In this document: piece by piece, positions 1 to 5,381 of the stretch
Layout of the letters: each line of letters starts with the position of its first letter
Numbering within the stretch: position 1 is the stretch's first letter
From: RUG11462 sp051877275
GTDB lineage: Bacteria > Bacillota > Clostridia > Oscillospirales > Acutalibacteraceae
Assembly (NCBI GenBank): GCA_051877275.1
Contig: JBJEIS010000151.1
Coordinates: forward strand, 1 to 9,770
Direction: 5' to 3'
DNA: 9,770 bases
Position numbers and translations under genes: made by a program
Notes under the pieces: model-generated
Told to the model about the DNA's origin: nothing
What the model saw: the letters and a program-made list of their open reading frames with translations, nothing else
The model's database searches: none

Positions 1-324
1 TGCCTTTCCGTGAATTTTAACCAAGGTCGGCATAATTTCTTCCCTAAATTCAGAATAGCAGTCAGGGCAGCCCATTTTTCCGCTGTCGATTATTTCACTA
101 AATGATGTATTACAGCTTTTACATCTTTTTGTATTGTTTTGGAGTTTTGTATTGCTGTTAAAAAATGAATTCCAAAAATTTGAGGCATCTTCAAACAGAT
201 TAAAACCTCCAAGACCGAGTTCAGCTGCACACTGAGGACATAAGTAGTGTTCTTTTGTAACACCGTTTACAGTTCTTTTAATATGTGTTGTAGCAACCCT
301 TTTTAAACAATTTTCACACAACAT
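1..324 (-). CDS. mcsA: McsA, activator of the McsB arginine kinase (N-terminal part, runs off the left edge)
   Basis: Only the first 108 residues are visible; the frame stays open to the window edge. The protein shows the paired zinc-binding cysteines of McsA: CENC (3-6) and CPQC (29-32), then CKSC (68-71) and CPDC (86-89), the second group followed by a Y-x-x-F and an I-H-G stretch typical of the family. The C-terminal UVR (UvrB/UvrC-like) motif expected in full McsA would lie outside the window. In Bacillus, McsA stimulates McsB, which phosphorylates arginines and marks proteins for ClpCP, and it helps control CtsR. It starts 12 bases after the ctsR stop with an AAGGAG ribosome binding site, so the two are co-transcribed. 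mcsB and clpC would be expected next, to the left, but this is inference. A generic UVR-domain protein is the only real alternative. Confidence 0.88.
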   Translation of the reverse strand, partial: MLCENCLKRVATTHIKRTVNGVTKEHYLCPQCAAELGLGGFNLFEDASNFWNSFFNSNTKLQNNTKRCKSCNTSFSEIIDSGKMGCPDCYSEFREEIMPTLVKIHGKA

Positions 325-336
325 AAATATCACTCC

Positions 337-789
337 TTAAATACAAGCAACAAGCATATTCTTAAAAATGGACGCTCTTAGCGTATTTCTTATTATAGGC
401 GGAATGCTTGCATAACATTTGTCGGAAACTGCCGTTGAAATCAAAACATTTTGTTCAGCGGTAATAATATTCTGTTCAAAAAGATTTTCAAGAATAATTC
501 TCGCTGAATTAACGCTTATTTCATCTCCGATTGAATTTACTATATGCATAATAGCGCTTGAACGGTCAAGACTTATACGCTTTATCTTAATATATCCACC
601 GCCGCCTCTTCGGCTTTCAACAATAAATCCGTTTTCAGGTGTAAATCTTGATGATAAAACATAATTTATCTGGCTTGGTACGCAACCAAGCATATTAGCA
701 AATTCATTTCTCTTAATTTCGGTAGCGCCTGATTCAGACTCCGCCAGCATATCTAAAATCGTTTGACTTATTAAATCACTTAATCTCAT
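337..789 (-). CDS. ctsR: CtsR, transcriptional repressor of class III heat-shock (clp) genes
   Basis: A 150-residue protein, about the usual CtsR length. An N-terminal winged helix-turn-helix (about 1-70) carries the hallmark glycine-rich wing, RGGGGY (61-66). In Bacillus-type CtsR this loop senses heat, and the arginine before it is an McsB target. The C-terminal part (about 75-150) is the dimerisation and McsB/Clp-contact domain. CtsR represses clp and its own operon at normal temperature and is inactivated on heat or thiol stress. I chose the ATG at 787-789, giving MRLSDLISQ, because CtsR proteins begin this way. It has a GAGG site 8 bases upstream, and the frame's earlier ATGs lie at or upstream of the predicted -10 box. 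mcsA follows 12 bases later. Two CtsR operators sit over its promoter, which implies autoregulation. Confidence 0.95.
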   Translation of the reverse strand: MRLSDLISQTILDMLAESESGATEIKRNEFANMLGCVPSQINYVLSSRFTPENGFIVESRRGGGGYIKIKRISLDRSSAIMHIVNSIGDEISVNSARIILENLFEQNIITAEQNVLISTAVSDKCYASIPPIIRNTLRASIFKNMLVACI

Positions 790-803
790 ATTGAAAACCT
801 CAC

Positions 804-820
804 TTTGACTTTCTCTGACC
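804..820 (-). promoter_or_regulatory. CtsR operator 1 (start-site proximal)
   Basis: Read on the minus strand the site is GGTCAGA-GAA-AGTCAAA. The known CtsR box is two direct heptads RGTCAAA separated by NAN. This site has one mismatch in the first heptad and a perfect second heptad and spacer. It covers the predicted transcription start of ctsR and lies between the -10 box and the ribosome binding site, where a bound dimer would block initiation. Confidence 0.85.
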
Positions 821-822
821 TT

Positions 823-851
823 ATGATACATCAATGGTCAGGAAAAGTCAA
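823..851 (-). promoter_or_regulatory. Sigma-A promoter of ctsR-mcsA
   Basis: On the minus strand: -35 TTGACT (846-851), a 17-base spacer and -10 TATCAT (823-828), five of six consensus bases in each box. Transcription would begin near 816, leaving a leader of about 27 bases before the ctsR ATG at 789. The promoter is bracketed by the two CtsR operators. No experimental start site is available, so the exact +1 is inferred. Confidence 0.75.
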
Positions 852-852
852 T
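836..852 (+). promoter_or_regulatory. CtsR operator 2 (over the -35 box, opposite orientation)
   Basis: On the plus strand the site is GGTCAGG-AAA-AGTCAAT. It matches the RGTCAAA-NAN-RGTCAAA pattern with two mismatches in the first heptad and one in the second. It overlaps the -35 hexamer of the ctsR promoter. It is inverted relative to operator 1: the 14-base cores are complementary at 12 positions across a 15-base gap. It is weaker than operator 1, but the symmetry and position make chance unlikely. Confidence 0.65.
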
Positions 853-889
853 ATATTTTTTAAAAATAATTTCATATTTACAAAAAATT

Positions 890-906
890 AATATTTTCAA
901 AATATT
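890..906. repeat. AT-only short inverted repeat in the ctsR / small-ORF intergenic region
   Basis: AATATTTT and AAAATATT flank a single C, forming a perfect 8-base dyad. Outside it ACAAAAA and TTTTTGT make a second, slightly shifted complement (about 880-911). The stretch between the divergent ctsR and small cysteine-rich genes is very AT-rich, so such symmetry could arise by chance. No ORF or clear promoter covers it. Confidence 0.3.
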
Positions 907-977
907 TTTGTCTAATAGTAGCAATTTTTTCTGTCTGTCATAAACTATTAGTGAAGGCGGAAAGGAGGAAATGACTC

Positions 978-1091
978 GTGGGCTGTTTCAATTTTGGTAA
1001 CAACGGCTGCTGCGAATGGATTATCATTCTTTTAATAATCTTCGTATGCTGCGGTAACAACAACGGTTGCGGATGCAACAGCGCTTGCTAG
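978..1091 (+). CDS. Small cysteine-rich single-span membrane peptide, 37 residues, unrecognised
   Basis: A GTG-started ORF of 37 codons with a strong AGGAGG site (963-968) 9 bases upstream and a rho-independent terminator 20 bases after the stop. These two signals make it a credible gene despite its size. The N-terminal part, MGCFNFGNNGCC, leads to a hydrophobic stretch, WIIILLIIFV (14-23), then CCGNNNGCGCNSAC. Eight of 37 residues are cysteine (3, 11, 12, 24, 25, 31, 33, 37), arranged almost in mirror image around the hydrophobic segment with Asn/Gly-rich arms. It resembles in style the tiny Gly/Cys-rich peptides common in spore-forming Firmicutes (such as the YjcZ type), but I cannot assign it to a family. 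Metal binding, disulfide cross-linking or a spore-envelope role are possibilities only. It stands alone between ctsR and spoIVA. Confidence 0.68.
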   Translation: MGCFNFGNNGCCEWIIILLIIFVCCGNNNGCGCNSAC

Positions 1092-1111
1092 TATTTTGAA
1101 TACTGAAAGCC

Positions 1112-1140
1112 AAAAGGTCGTCGTTTAAGACGGCCTTTTT
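1112..1140 (+). terminator. Rho-independent terminator of the small cysteine-rich gene
   Basis: AAAAGGTCGTC (1112-1122) pairs with GACGGCCTTTT (1129-1139) across a 6-base loop with one G-T pair; the T run extends to 1140. It closes the small gene's transcript and isolates spoIVA, which has its own promoter just downstream. Confidence 0.85.
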
Positions 1141-1150
1141 CAGTTGCTTG

Positions 1151-1179
1151 TCATATAATAAAAATTTAATGCATAGAAT
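1151..1179 (+). promoter_or_regulatory. Candidate sigma-E (mother-cell sporulation) promoter of spoIVA
   Basis: TCATATA (1151-1157) matches the sigma-E -35 pattern KMATATT at six of seven positions. CATAGAAT (1172-1179) matches the -10 pattern CATACANT at seven of eight, and the spacer is 14 bases, within the usual range. The predicted start near 1186 leaves a leader of about 26 bases before the spoIVA ATG. spoIVA is a known sigma-E gene in Bacillus, which supports the reading. Confidence 0.7.
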
Positions 1180-1211
1180 TTTATAAATAATTCTAAGCGG
1201 AGGATTTTAAT

Positions 1212-2690
1212 ATGGAAAACAACAAAATTTACAAAGATATTGCTACCAGAACCAACGGCGACATTTATATAGGCGTTGTTGGTCCGGTAAGAACCGGAAA
1301 ATCTACTTTTATTAAAAAATTTATGGATAATTTAGTTATTCCTAATATAAAAGATGATTTTCAAAGAGAAAGAGCAAATGATGAATTGCCTCAATCTGCA
1401 GCAGGCAGAACGATTATGACAACTGAACCTAAATTCATTCCCGAAGACGCCATTAATATTTCACTTGATAAAAATGCAAATTTTAATGTAAGAATGATTG
1501 ATTGCGTAGGCTACATAGTTCCAAGTGCCATAGGATATATCGAAGATGAAAATCCGCGAATGGTGATGACGCCTTGGTACGAAGAACCTATTCCTTTTAA
1601 TATGGCAGCTGAAATTGGCACTAAAAAAGTAATTACCGAACATTCAACAATAGGTCTTGTTATTACAACAGACGGCTCTATCAGCGATATTGAACGTGAT
1701 GAATACAAAGAAGCTGAAGAACGCGTAATAAACGAATTAAAAGAAATAAACAAGCCTTTTATAGTTTTAATGAACTGTATGTATCCTGAAAGTGAAAATT
1801 CAAAAGCATTATGTACAGAGCTTTCGGAAAAATATTCAGTACCTGTATTGCCGGTAAATTGTCTTGACCTTGACGAGCAAAAAATAAAAGAAATAATTTC
1901 AAAAATACTCTTCTGCTTCCCTGTTAAAGAAATTAGATTTGATATTCCAAAATGGATTAATTCACTCTCTAAAGATGATAAAATAAAATCCGAAATTTTT
2001 TCTACAATTTCAGAAAAAACCTCACAAATAGAAAAAATCAGCGATTGCGATGCTTTAAGTGAAAAAATATGTGAATGTGAAATGATTGACAACGCTATGC
2101 TTTCGGATATTGATTTAGGAAACGGAAGTATTAACATTAAAGTTGTTCTAAATAATAATTTATTCTATGATGTCATTTCCGAAAAATCGGGTATGACTGT
2201 TAAAAACGACAGAGAATTAATTGATATAATGTGTTCATTGGCGGCTACAAAAAAACATTATGACAGAATCAAAGACGCACTTGAACAAGTCGAAGCAACA
2301 GGCTACGGTATTGTTATGCCAACGCTTGAAGAGCTAAAACTTGAGGCTCCGGAAATTATGAAACAAGGCGGCAGATACGGAGTAAGACTAAAAGCAAGCG
2401 CCCCTTCAATTCATTTAATGAAAGCAAATATTTCTACCGAAGTAAGCCCTATTGTCGGAAGTGAAAAGCAATCAGAGGATTTAGTTATGTCTCTCATGAG
2501 TGAATTTGATGAAGATCCGCTTAAAATTTGGGATTCCAATATATTCGGCAAATCACTTAATGAGCTTGTAAACGAAGGTTTGCATTCAAAGCTTTCTCGT
2601 TTGCCTGATGAAGCAAGACTCAGATTATCTCAAACTCTCGAGCGCTTGATAAACGAAGGTTGCAGCGGTCTTATATGCATTATTTTATAA
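1212..2690 (+). CDS. spoIVA: Stage IV sporulation protein A, spore-coat basement ATPase
   Basis: A 492-residue protein, the same length as Bacillus SpoIVA. SpoIVA coats the outer forespore membrane in the mother cell, hydrolyses ATP and polymerises into the platform on which the coat is built; it is also needed for cortex formation. The N-terminal TRAFAC-type ATPase domain shows Walker A GPVRTGKST (24-32), a threonine-rich switch region GRTIMTTEPKFIPE (65-78) and a Walker B-like MIDCVGY (95-101). The HSTIGLVITTDGSI stretch (144-157) is also characteristic. The middle and C-terminal regions are intact through the hydrophobic end GLICIIL, which resembles the tail used for membrane attachment through SpoVM. 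The ATG has a GGAGG site (1199-1203) 8 bases upstream. It is monocistronic as far as can be seen, with a sigma-E-like promoter before it and no strong terminator after it. Confidence 0.97.
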   Translation: MENNKIYKDIATRTNGDIYIGVVGPVRTGKSTFIKKFMDNLVIPNIKDDFQRERANDELPQSAAGRTIMTTEPKFIPEDAINISLDKNANFNVRMIDCVGYIVPSAIGYIEDENPRMVMTPWYEEPIPFNMAAEIGTKKVITEHSTIGLVITTDGSISDIERDEYKEAEERVINELKEINKPFIVLMNCMYPESENSKALCTELSEKYSVPVLPVNCLDLDEQKIKEIISKILFCFPVKEIRFDIPKWINSLSKDDKIKSEIFSTISEKTSQIEKISDCDALSEKICECEMIDNAMLSDIDLGNGSINIKVVLNNNLFYDVISEKSGMTVKNDRELIDIMCSLAATKKHYDRIKDALEQVEATGYGIVMPTLEELKLEAPEIMKQGGRYGVRLKASAPSIHLMKANISTEVSPIVGSEKQSEDLVMSLMSEFDEDPLKIWDSNIFGKSLNELVNEGLHSKLSRLPDEARLRLSQTLERLINEGCSGLICIIL

Positions 2691-2728
2691 TATTAATCAA
2701 TTGTTTACTTATAAATTAATAAAAACAC

Positions 2729-2744
2729 TTGCATTTTAATGCAA
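2729..2744. repeat. Small inverted repeat upstream of yajC
   Basis: TTGCATT and AATGCAA flank two T bases, a 7-base dyad. It has no T run after it, so it is not a terminator for spoIVA. It coincides with the putative -35 and spacer of the yajC promoter, so an operator role is possible, though chance in AT-rich DNA is also plausible. Confidence 0.35.
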
Positions 2745-2757
2745 TATAGTATAAAAT
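2729..2757 (+). promoter_or_regulatory. Possible sigma-A promoter of yajC
   Basis: A weak -35 TTGCAT (2729-2734, three of six consensus bases), a 17-base spacer and a good -10 TAAAAT (2752-2757), ending 33 bases before the yajC ATG. The overlapping TATAGT at 2745-2750 could be an alternative -10. Readthrough from spoIVA cannot be excluded because no clear terminator separates the genes. Confidence 0.4.
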
Positions 2758-2790
2758 AGACTAGAAAATTAATAAATAGGAGAAAACAAA

Positions 2791-3177
2791 ATGAATTTTA
2801 ATTTACTTGCTGCTCAAGCACAAACCACCGCAAACGCCGGTTCTCAATCAATCATTCTTATTATTTACATTGTAGTAATCATAGCTGCTTTGTACTTCTT
2901 TATGATTAGACCTAATAAGAAGAAACAGAAAAAAGAAGACGAAATGAGAAACAGTATCGAAGTAGGAAATGAAATTCTTACTATCGGCGGTATTTTTGGC
3001 AAAGTTGTTGCTGTTAAAGAGGATTCTTTTATTGTTGAATCCGGTCCTGAACGTTCAAAAATTAGAATCGCAAAATGGGCAATTCAGCAAAACTTCTCTG
3101 CAAAAGAAGCTGAACCGAAAGAAACTATAAAAGCTAAAAAAGAAAAGAAAGACAAGAAAAACAGAGGCGAAGAGTAA
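2791..3177 (+). CDS. yajC: YajC, Sec translocase accessory subunit
   Basis: A 128-residue protein with one N-terminal membrane span (about 20-41, IILIIYIVVIIAALYFFMI) immediately followed by the family signature RPNKKKQKK. The small cytoplasmic domain follows: a methionine-containing hydrophilic linker, VGNEILTIGGIFGKVVAV and the I-V-E-S-G strand. YajC associates with SecDF and SecYEG at the cytoplasmic membrane and assists protein export. The C-terminus is a lysine-rich tail (about 108-128), longer and more charged than in the minimal family. AGGAGA (2778-2783) lies 7 bases before the ATG. secD and secF are not adjacent in this window; instead a membrane protein of the TIGR04086 type follows, separated by a hairpin terminator. 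Confidence 0.94.
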   Translation: MNFNLLAAQAQTTANAGSQSIILIIYIVVIIAALYFFMIRPNKKKQKKEDEMRNSIEVGNEILTIGGIFGKVVAVKEDSFIVESGPERSKIRIAKWAIQQNFSAKEAEPKETIKAKKEKKDKKNRGEE

Positions 3178-3195
3178 GTTTTCAGTTCTAAAATC

Positions 3196-3243
3196 AATCA
3201 CTCCTGAATACCTTTTATAAAAAGGATTAGGAGTGATTTTTTT
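3196..3243 (+). terminator. Terminator hairpin after yajC that overlaps the next gene's ribosome binding site
   Basis: AATCACTCCT (3196-3205) pairs with AGGAGTGATT (3229-3238), and the inside carries a second stem, CCTTTT against AAAAGG (3211-3225). A run of seven T bases (3237-3243) follows the stem. This is a good intrinsic terminator. The right arm holds the AGGAG ribosome binding site and the possible GTG start of the next gene, so the same fold would both end yajC transcription and hide the translation start in readthrough RNA. Confidence 0.85.
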
Positions 3244-3640
3244 GTTTTCAGCAAAAGCATCAAAAAATTATATGATTAAACCTCTTTTAATAGGATTAAT
3301 TGTTTCTGTAGTTTCATCTCTTATTATTGTTGCTATATGTGCAATTGCCTCAACAAATCTTTCGGTATCAGACGAAGCAATTTTAATTATGGCCCTTGTA
3401 AGCATGTCACTTGGCGCATTTATAGGAGGAATATCTGCCGCAAAAATGCTTAAAGAAAAAGGTTTTCTTATAGGTGCATTAAACGGTGCCGCTTTTTTCC
3501 TTTTGACCACGATAATAGCATTTATTGTTAATCAAAATGCAATAACAATGATTTCATTGATTAAACTTCTTGTATTTACGCTCGCTTCATTGGTTGGAGG
3601 AGTTATAGGGGTAAATATAACTCATAAAAGAAGTTTTTAA
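3242..3640 (+). CDS. Four-span membrane protein, TIGR04086 (YrzE-like) type
   Basis: A small hydrophobic protein of 132 residues from the TTG at 3242, or 135 from the GTG at 3233. Four predicted membrane spans are separated by short loops: MIKPLLIGLIVSVVSSLIIV, ILIMALVSMSLGAFIGGI, a third around GALNGAAFFLLTTIIAFIV and a fourth, LLVFTLASLVGGVIGVNI. The first loop has an acidic SVSDE; a lysine-rich AAKMLKEKG links spans 2 and 3. Spacing and sequence style fit the TIGR04086 family, which often lies beside yajC in clostridia; its function is unknown. I prefer the TTG because AGGAG (3229-3233) lies 8 bases before it, but AAGG at 3222-3225 could serve the GTG. The ATG at 3272 has no ribosome binding site. 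Its stop overlaps the next gene's ATG by one base (TAATG), implying translational coupling. Confidence 0.78.
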   Translation: MFSAKASKNYMIKPLLIGLIVSVVSSLIIVAICAIASTNLSVSDEAILIMALVSMSLGAFIGGISAAKMLKEKGFLIGALNGAAFFLLTTIIAFIVNQNAITMISLIKLLVFTLASLVGGVIGVNITHKRSF

Positions 3641-4803
3641 TGAAAAGACTTTTTGCTCTTATTCTAATGCTTCTATTGCTTTCCTCTTGTACTTTTCATA
3701 TGAATACCAAAAAAGTGTCGGAAGAAACAACAAAAAGCGCCTTCGAATCATCAACTATAAAGGGTGTATGGATAAGTTGTTACGAGTTAAACTTTAGCGA
3801 CAAATCAGAGATTAACTTTGTAAAACAGATTGACAAAATGTTTTGTGATATCAAACACAAAGGCTTTAACACAGTTTTTGTCCATATCAGAAGCCATTGC
3901 GACGCATTTTATAAATCAAAATACTATCCCTTTTCGTCCTTCGTTTCAGGTAAACAAGGAGTTGACCCCGGATATGATCCGCTTGAAATAATGTGTTATT
4001 TTGCAAAGCTGTATTCTCTTAAAATTCATGCATGGATTAATCCATTTAGAATTTTAAGCGATGATAATGTTGATTCACTTTCTGAAAACAATCCCGCAAA
4101 ACAGCTGATTATAAGCAAAAGCAATAAAGTAAAATTTGTATCCGGCGGTTATTATTTCAACCCTGCTTACAAGTCAGTCAGAACACTTATTATCAACGGA
4201 ATAAAAGAAATATTGGAAAATTATAATATTGACGGCATACACTTTGACGATTATTTTTATCCTACAACAGATAAATCATTTGATAAAGCTGAATATGAGA
4301 AATCAAACACTTCCCTATCACTTTATGATTGGCGCAGAGAGAATATTAACAAGCTTGTTAAACAGGTTTATAAAACTGTAAAAAAATCAGGTAAAATCTT
4401 CGGTATAAGTCCTCATTGCAGTTTTTACTATAATTACAACACTCAATATGCTGATATTGAAAAATGGTGTAAACAACAAAATTATATTGATTATATCGCT
4501 CCACAGATATATTTTGGATTTGAAACCAATGAAAAAACAGAAGAAAGTCAGCCGTTATCATTTAAGGAATGTTTTCAATACTGGAAAAAACATTCCTATA
4601 ACAAGCCGATGTATATTGGCTTAGCATTATACAAATGCGGTGATGAAGACGGAGAATGGAAAACTAAATCCGATATAATTTCAAGACAAATTAAATATTT
4701 AATTGAAAATAATGCAGACGGATATATTGTTTTTTCATACTCATATTTTGATAAAAACAAAACTGAAATTTCAAATGCGGTAAAAATAATAAAAGCTTCT
4801 TAA
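3640..4803 (+). CDS. GHL10/DUF187 glycoside-hydrolase-like lipoprotein
   Basis: A 387-residue exported protein. The N-terminus is a lipoprotein signal: MKRLF, a hydrophobic core and the lipobox LSSC (14-17), so Cys17 is probably lipidated and the protein sits on the outer face of the membrane. The rest is a TIM-barrel domain of the GHL10 (DUF187, YngK-like) family. It shows KGVWISCYEL (41-50), GFNTVFVHIR (75-84), HAWINPFR (130-137), FNPAYKSVR (173-181), DGIHFDDYFYP (198-208), FGISPH (254-259) and YIDYIAPQIYFGF (282-294). Asp203/Asp204 are candidate catalytic acids by analogy with such barrels. The substrate is not known; cell-wall or other glycans are likely, by inference. Expression depends on the upstream membrane gene through the TAATG overlap. 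Its last codons form the left arm of the shared terminator. Confidence 0.88.
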   Translation: MKRLFALILMLLLLSSCTFHMNTKKVSEETTKSAFESSTIKGVWISCYELNFSDKSEINFVKQIDKMFCDIKHKGFNTVFVHIRSHCDAFYKSKYYPFSSFVSGKQGVDPGYDPLEIMCYFAKLYSLKIHAWINPFRILSDDNVDSLSENNPAKQLIISKSNKVKFVSGGYYFNPAYKSVRTLIINGIKEILENYNIDGIHFDDYFYPTTDKSFDKAEYEKSNTSLSLYDWRRENINKLVKQVYKTVKKSGKIFGISPHCSFYYNYNTQYADIEKWCKQQNYIDYIAPQIYFGFETNEKTEESQPLSFKECFQYWKKHSYNKPMYIGLALYKCGDEDGEWKTKSDIISRQIKYLIENNADGYIVFSYSYFDKNKTEISNAVKIIKAS

Positions 4804-4827
4804 AGCAATGCTTTAAGAAGCTTTTTT
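4791..4827. terminator. Bidirectional terminator shared by the convergent operons
   Basis: AAAAGCTTCTTAAAGC (4791-4806) and GCTTTAAGAAGCTTTT (4810-4825) form a perfect 16-base stem around a three-base AAT loop. On the plus strand T bases run from 4822 to 4827; on the minus strand the arm ends in TTTT followed by a T-rich stretch. It ends both the lipoprotein gene and the membrane gene on the other strand, and includes the stop codons of both. Confidence 0.92.
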
Positions 4828-5367
4828 CTTGTAAAAAACTTTTTCTCCAAATGAGAATCTTCCGAGACCTAACATATAAGCAAACATACAAACAAGCGGA
4901 ATTACAACCAGCGTCGCAAGAGAAGCAAAAATACTTGAATATGAAATCTCAGCGAGTGTAAAGTCAACAGGCATTATCGAATATAAATAAGGAAAGAAAA
5001 ATGAATTAATAATTTTAAAATAATTAACAAACACAGGAAAAATATTAAACATTTTAAATATTAACAACAAAATACCTGATAAAATGAATGGTGAATTAGC
5101 CAAAAGTCCAGCATACAATCCTTTTAAAGGCGAATATTTTTTCTGCCCTACATTAACAAGCGGAGCGTCCATATCTCCAAAACGGTGGCATACAGGATAA
5201 ACGAATGAAACTATTCCGATTATACAGGCAATCTGAATCAAAGTTCTGATAATCTGACTGCCGCTTGAAGAAATGCCGAATGCTGATAAAATAAAGCAGC
5301 AAATATCAAGTCCAAGAATTCTTGCGAATATTTTAAAACAAAATTTCGAAAAAGTATTGTTATACAT
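4813..5367 (-). CDS. Multi-span membrane protein of unknown function, 184 residues
   Basis: I do not recognise this protein. About five hydrophobic segments can be seen: 15-32, 39-59, 84-104, 106-129 and 146-168, with a short basic N-terminus and a lysine-rich end (FYKKKAS). A polar loop (60-82) carries HRFGDMDAPL and QKKYSP and is probably cytoplasmic. Three cysteines fall in the first two spans (23, 24, 48) and another just after span 2 (60). The ATG has a clear AAGGAAGG site 8 bases upstream, and the gene starts 14 bases after the ispA stop, so it is the last gene of the nusB-xse-ispA operon. In many clostridia dxs or tlyA occupies this position; here neither does. A role in isoprenoid or envelope metabolism is only guilt by association. 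Confidence 0.8.
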   Translation of the reverse strand: MYNNTFSKFCFKIFARILGLDICCFILSAFGISSSGSQIIRTLIQIACIIGIVSFVYPVCHRFGDMDAPLVNVGQKKYSPLKGLYAGLLANSPFILSGILLLIFKMFNIFPVFVNYFKIINSFFFPYLYSIMPVDFTLAEISYSSIFASLATLVVIPLVCMFAYMLGLGRFSFGEKVFYKKKAS

Positions 5368-5381
5368 AATATTTTCCTTCC

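Noticed and set aside
419..664. Plus-strand open frame of 81 codons opposite ctsR
   Set aside because: It lies wholly antisense to the well-supported ctsR, shows no domain and no convincing ribosome binding site.
790..834. Upstream extension of ctsR with starts at the two ATG codons near 829-834
   Set aside because: These codons lie at or upstream of the predicted -10 box, the added residues are not CtsR-like, and the internal ATG at 787-789 has a proper GAGG site and the expected family N-terminus.
971..1000. ATG at 971 as the start of the small gene
   Set aside because: That frame stops after nine codons; the GTG at 978 has better spacing to AGGAGG and gives the cysteine-rich peptide.
1511..2137. 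208-codon minus-strand open frame inside spoIVA
   Set aside because: It is antisense to spoIVA, whose motifs cover the same stretch; the isoleucine/serine-rich translation looks like a reverse-complement shadow.
3268..3510. Minus-strand open frame opposite the four-span membrane gene
   Set aside because: Antisense to a coherent four-span protein, no ribosome binding site or domain.
4358..4561. Minus-strand open frame opposite the lipoprotein gene
   Set aside because: Falls within the conserved barrel region of the lipoprotein; the translation has no recognisable pattern.
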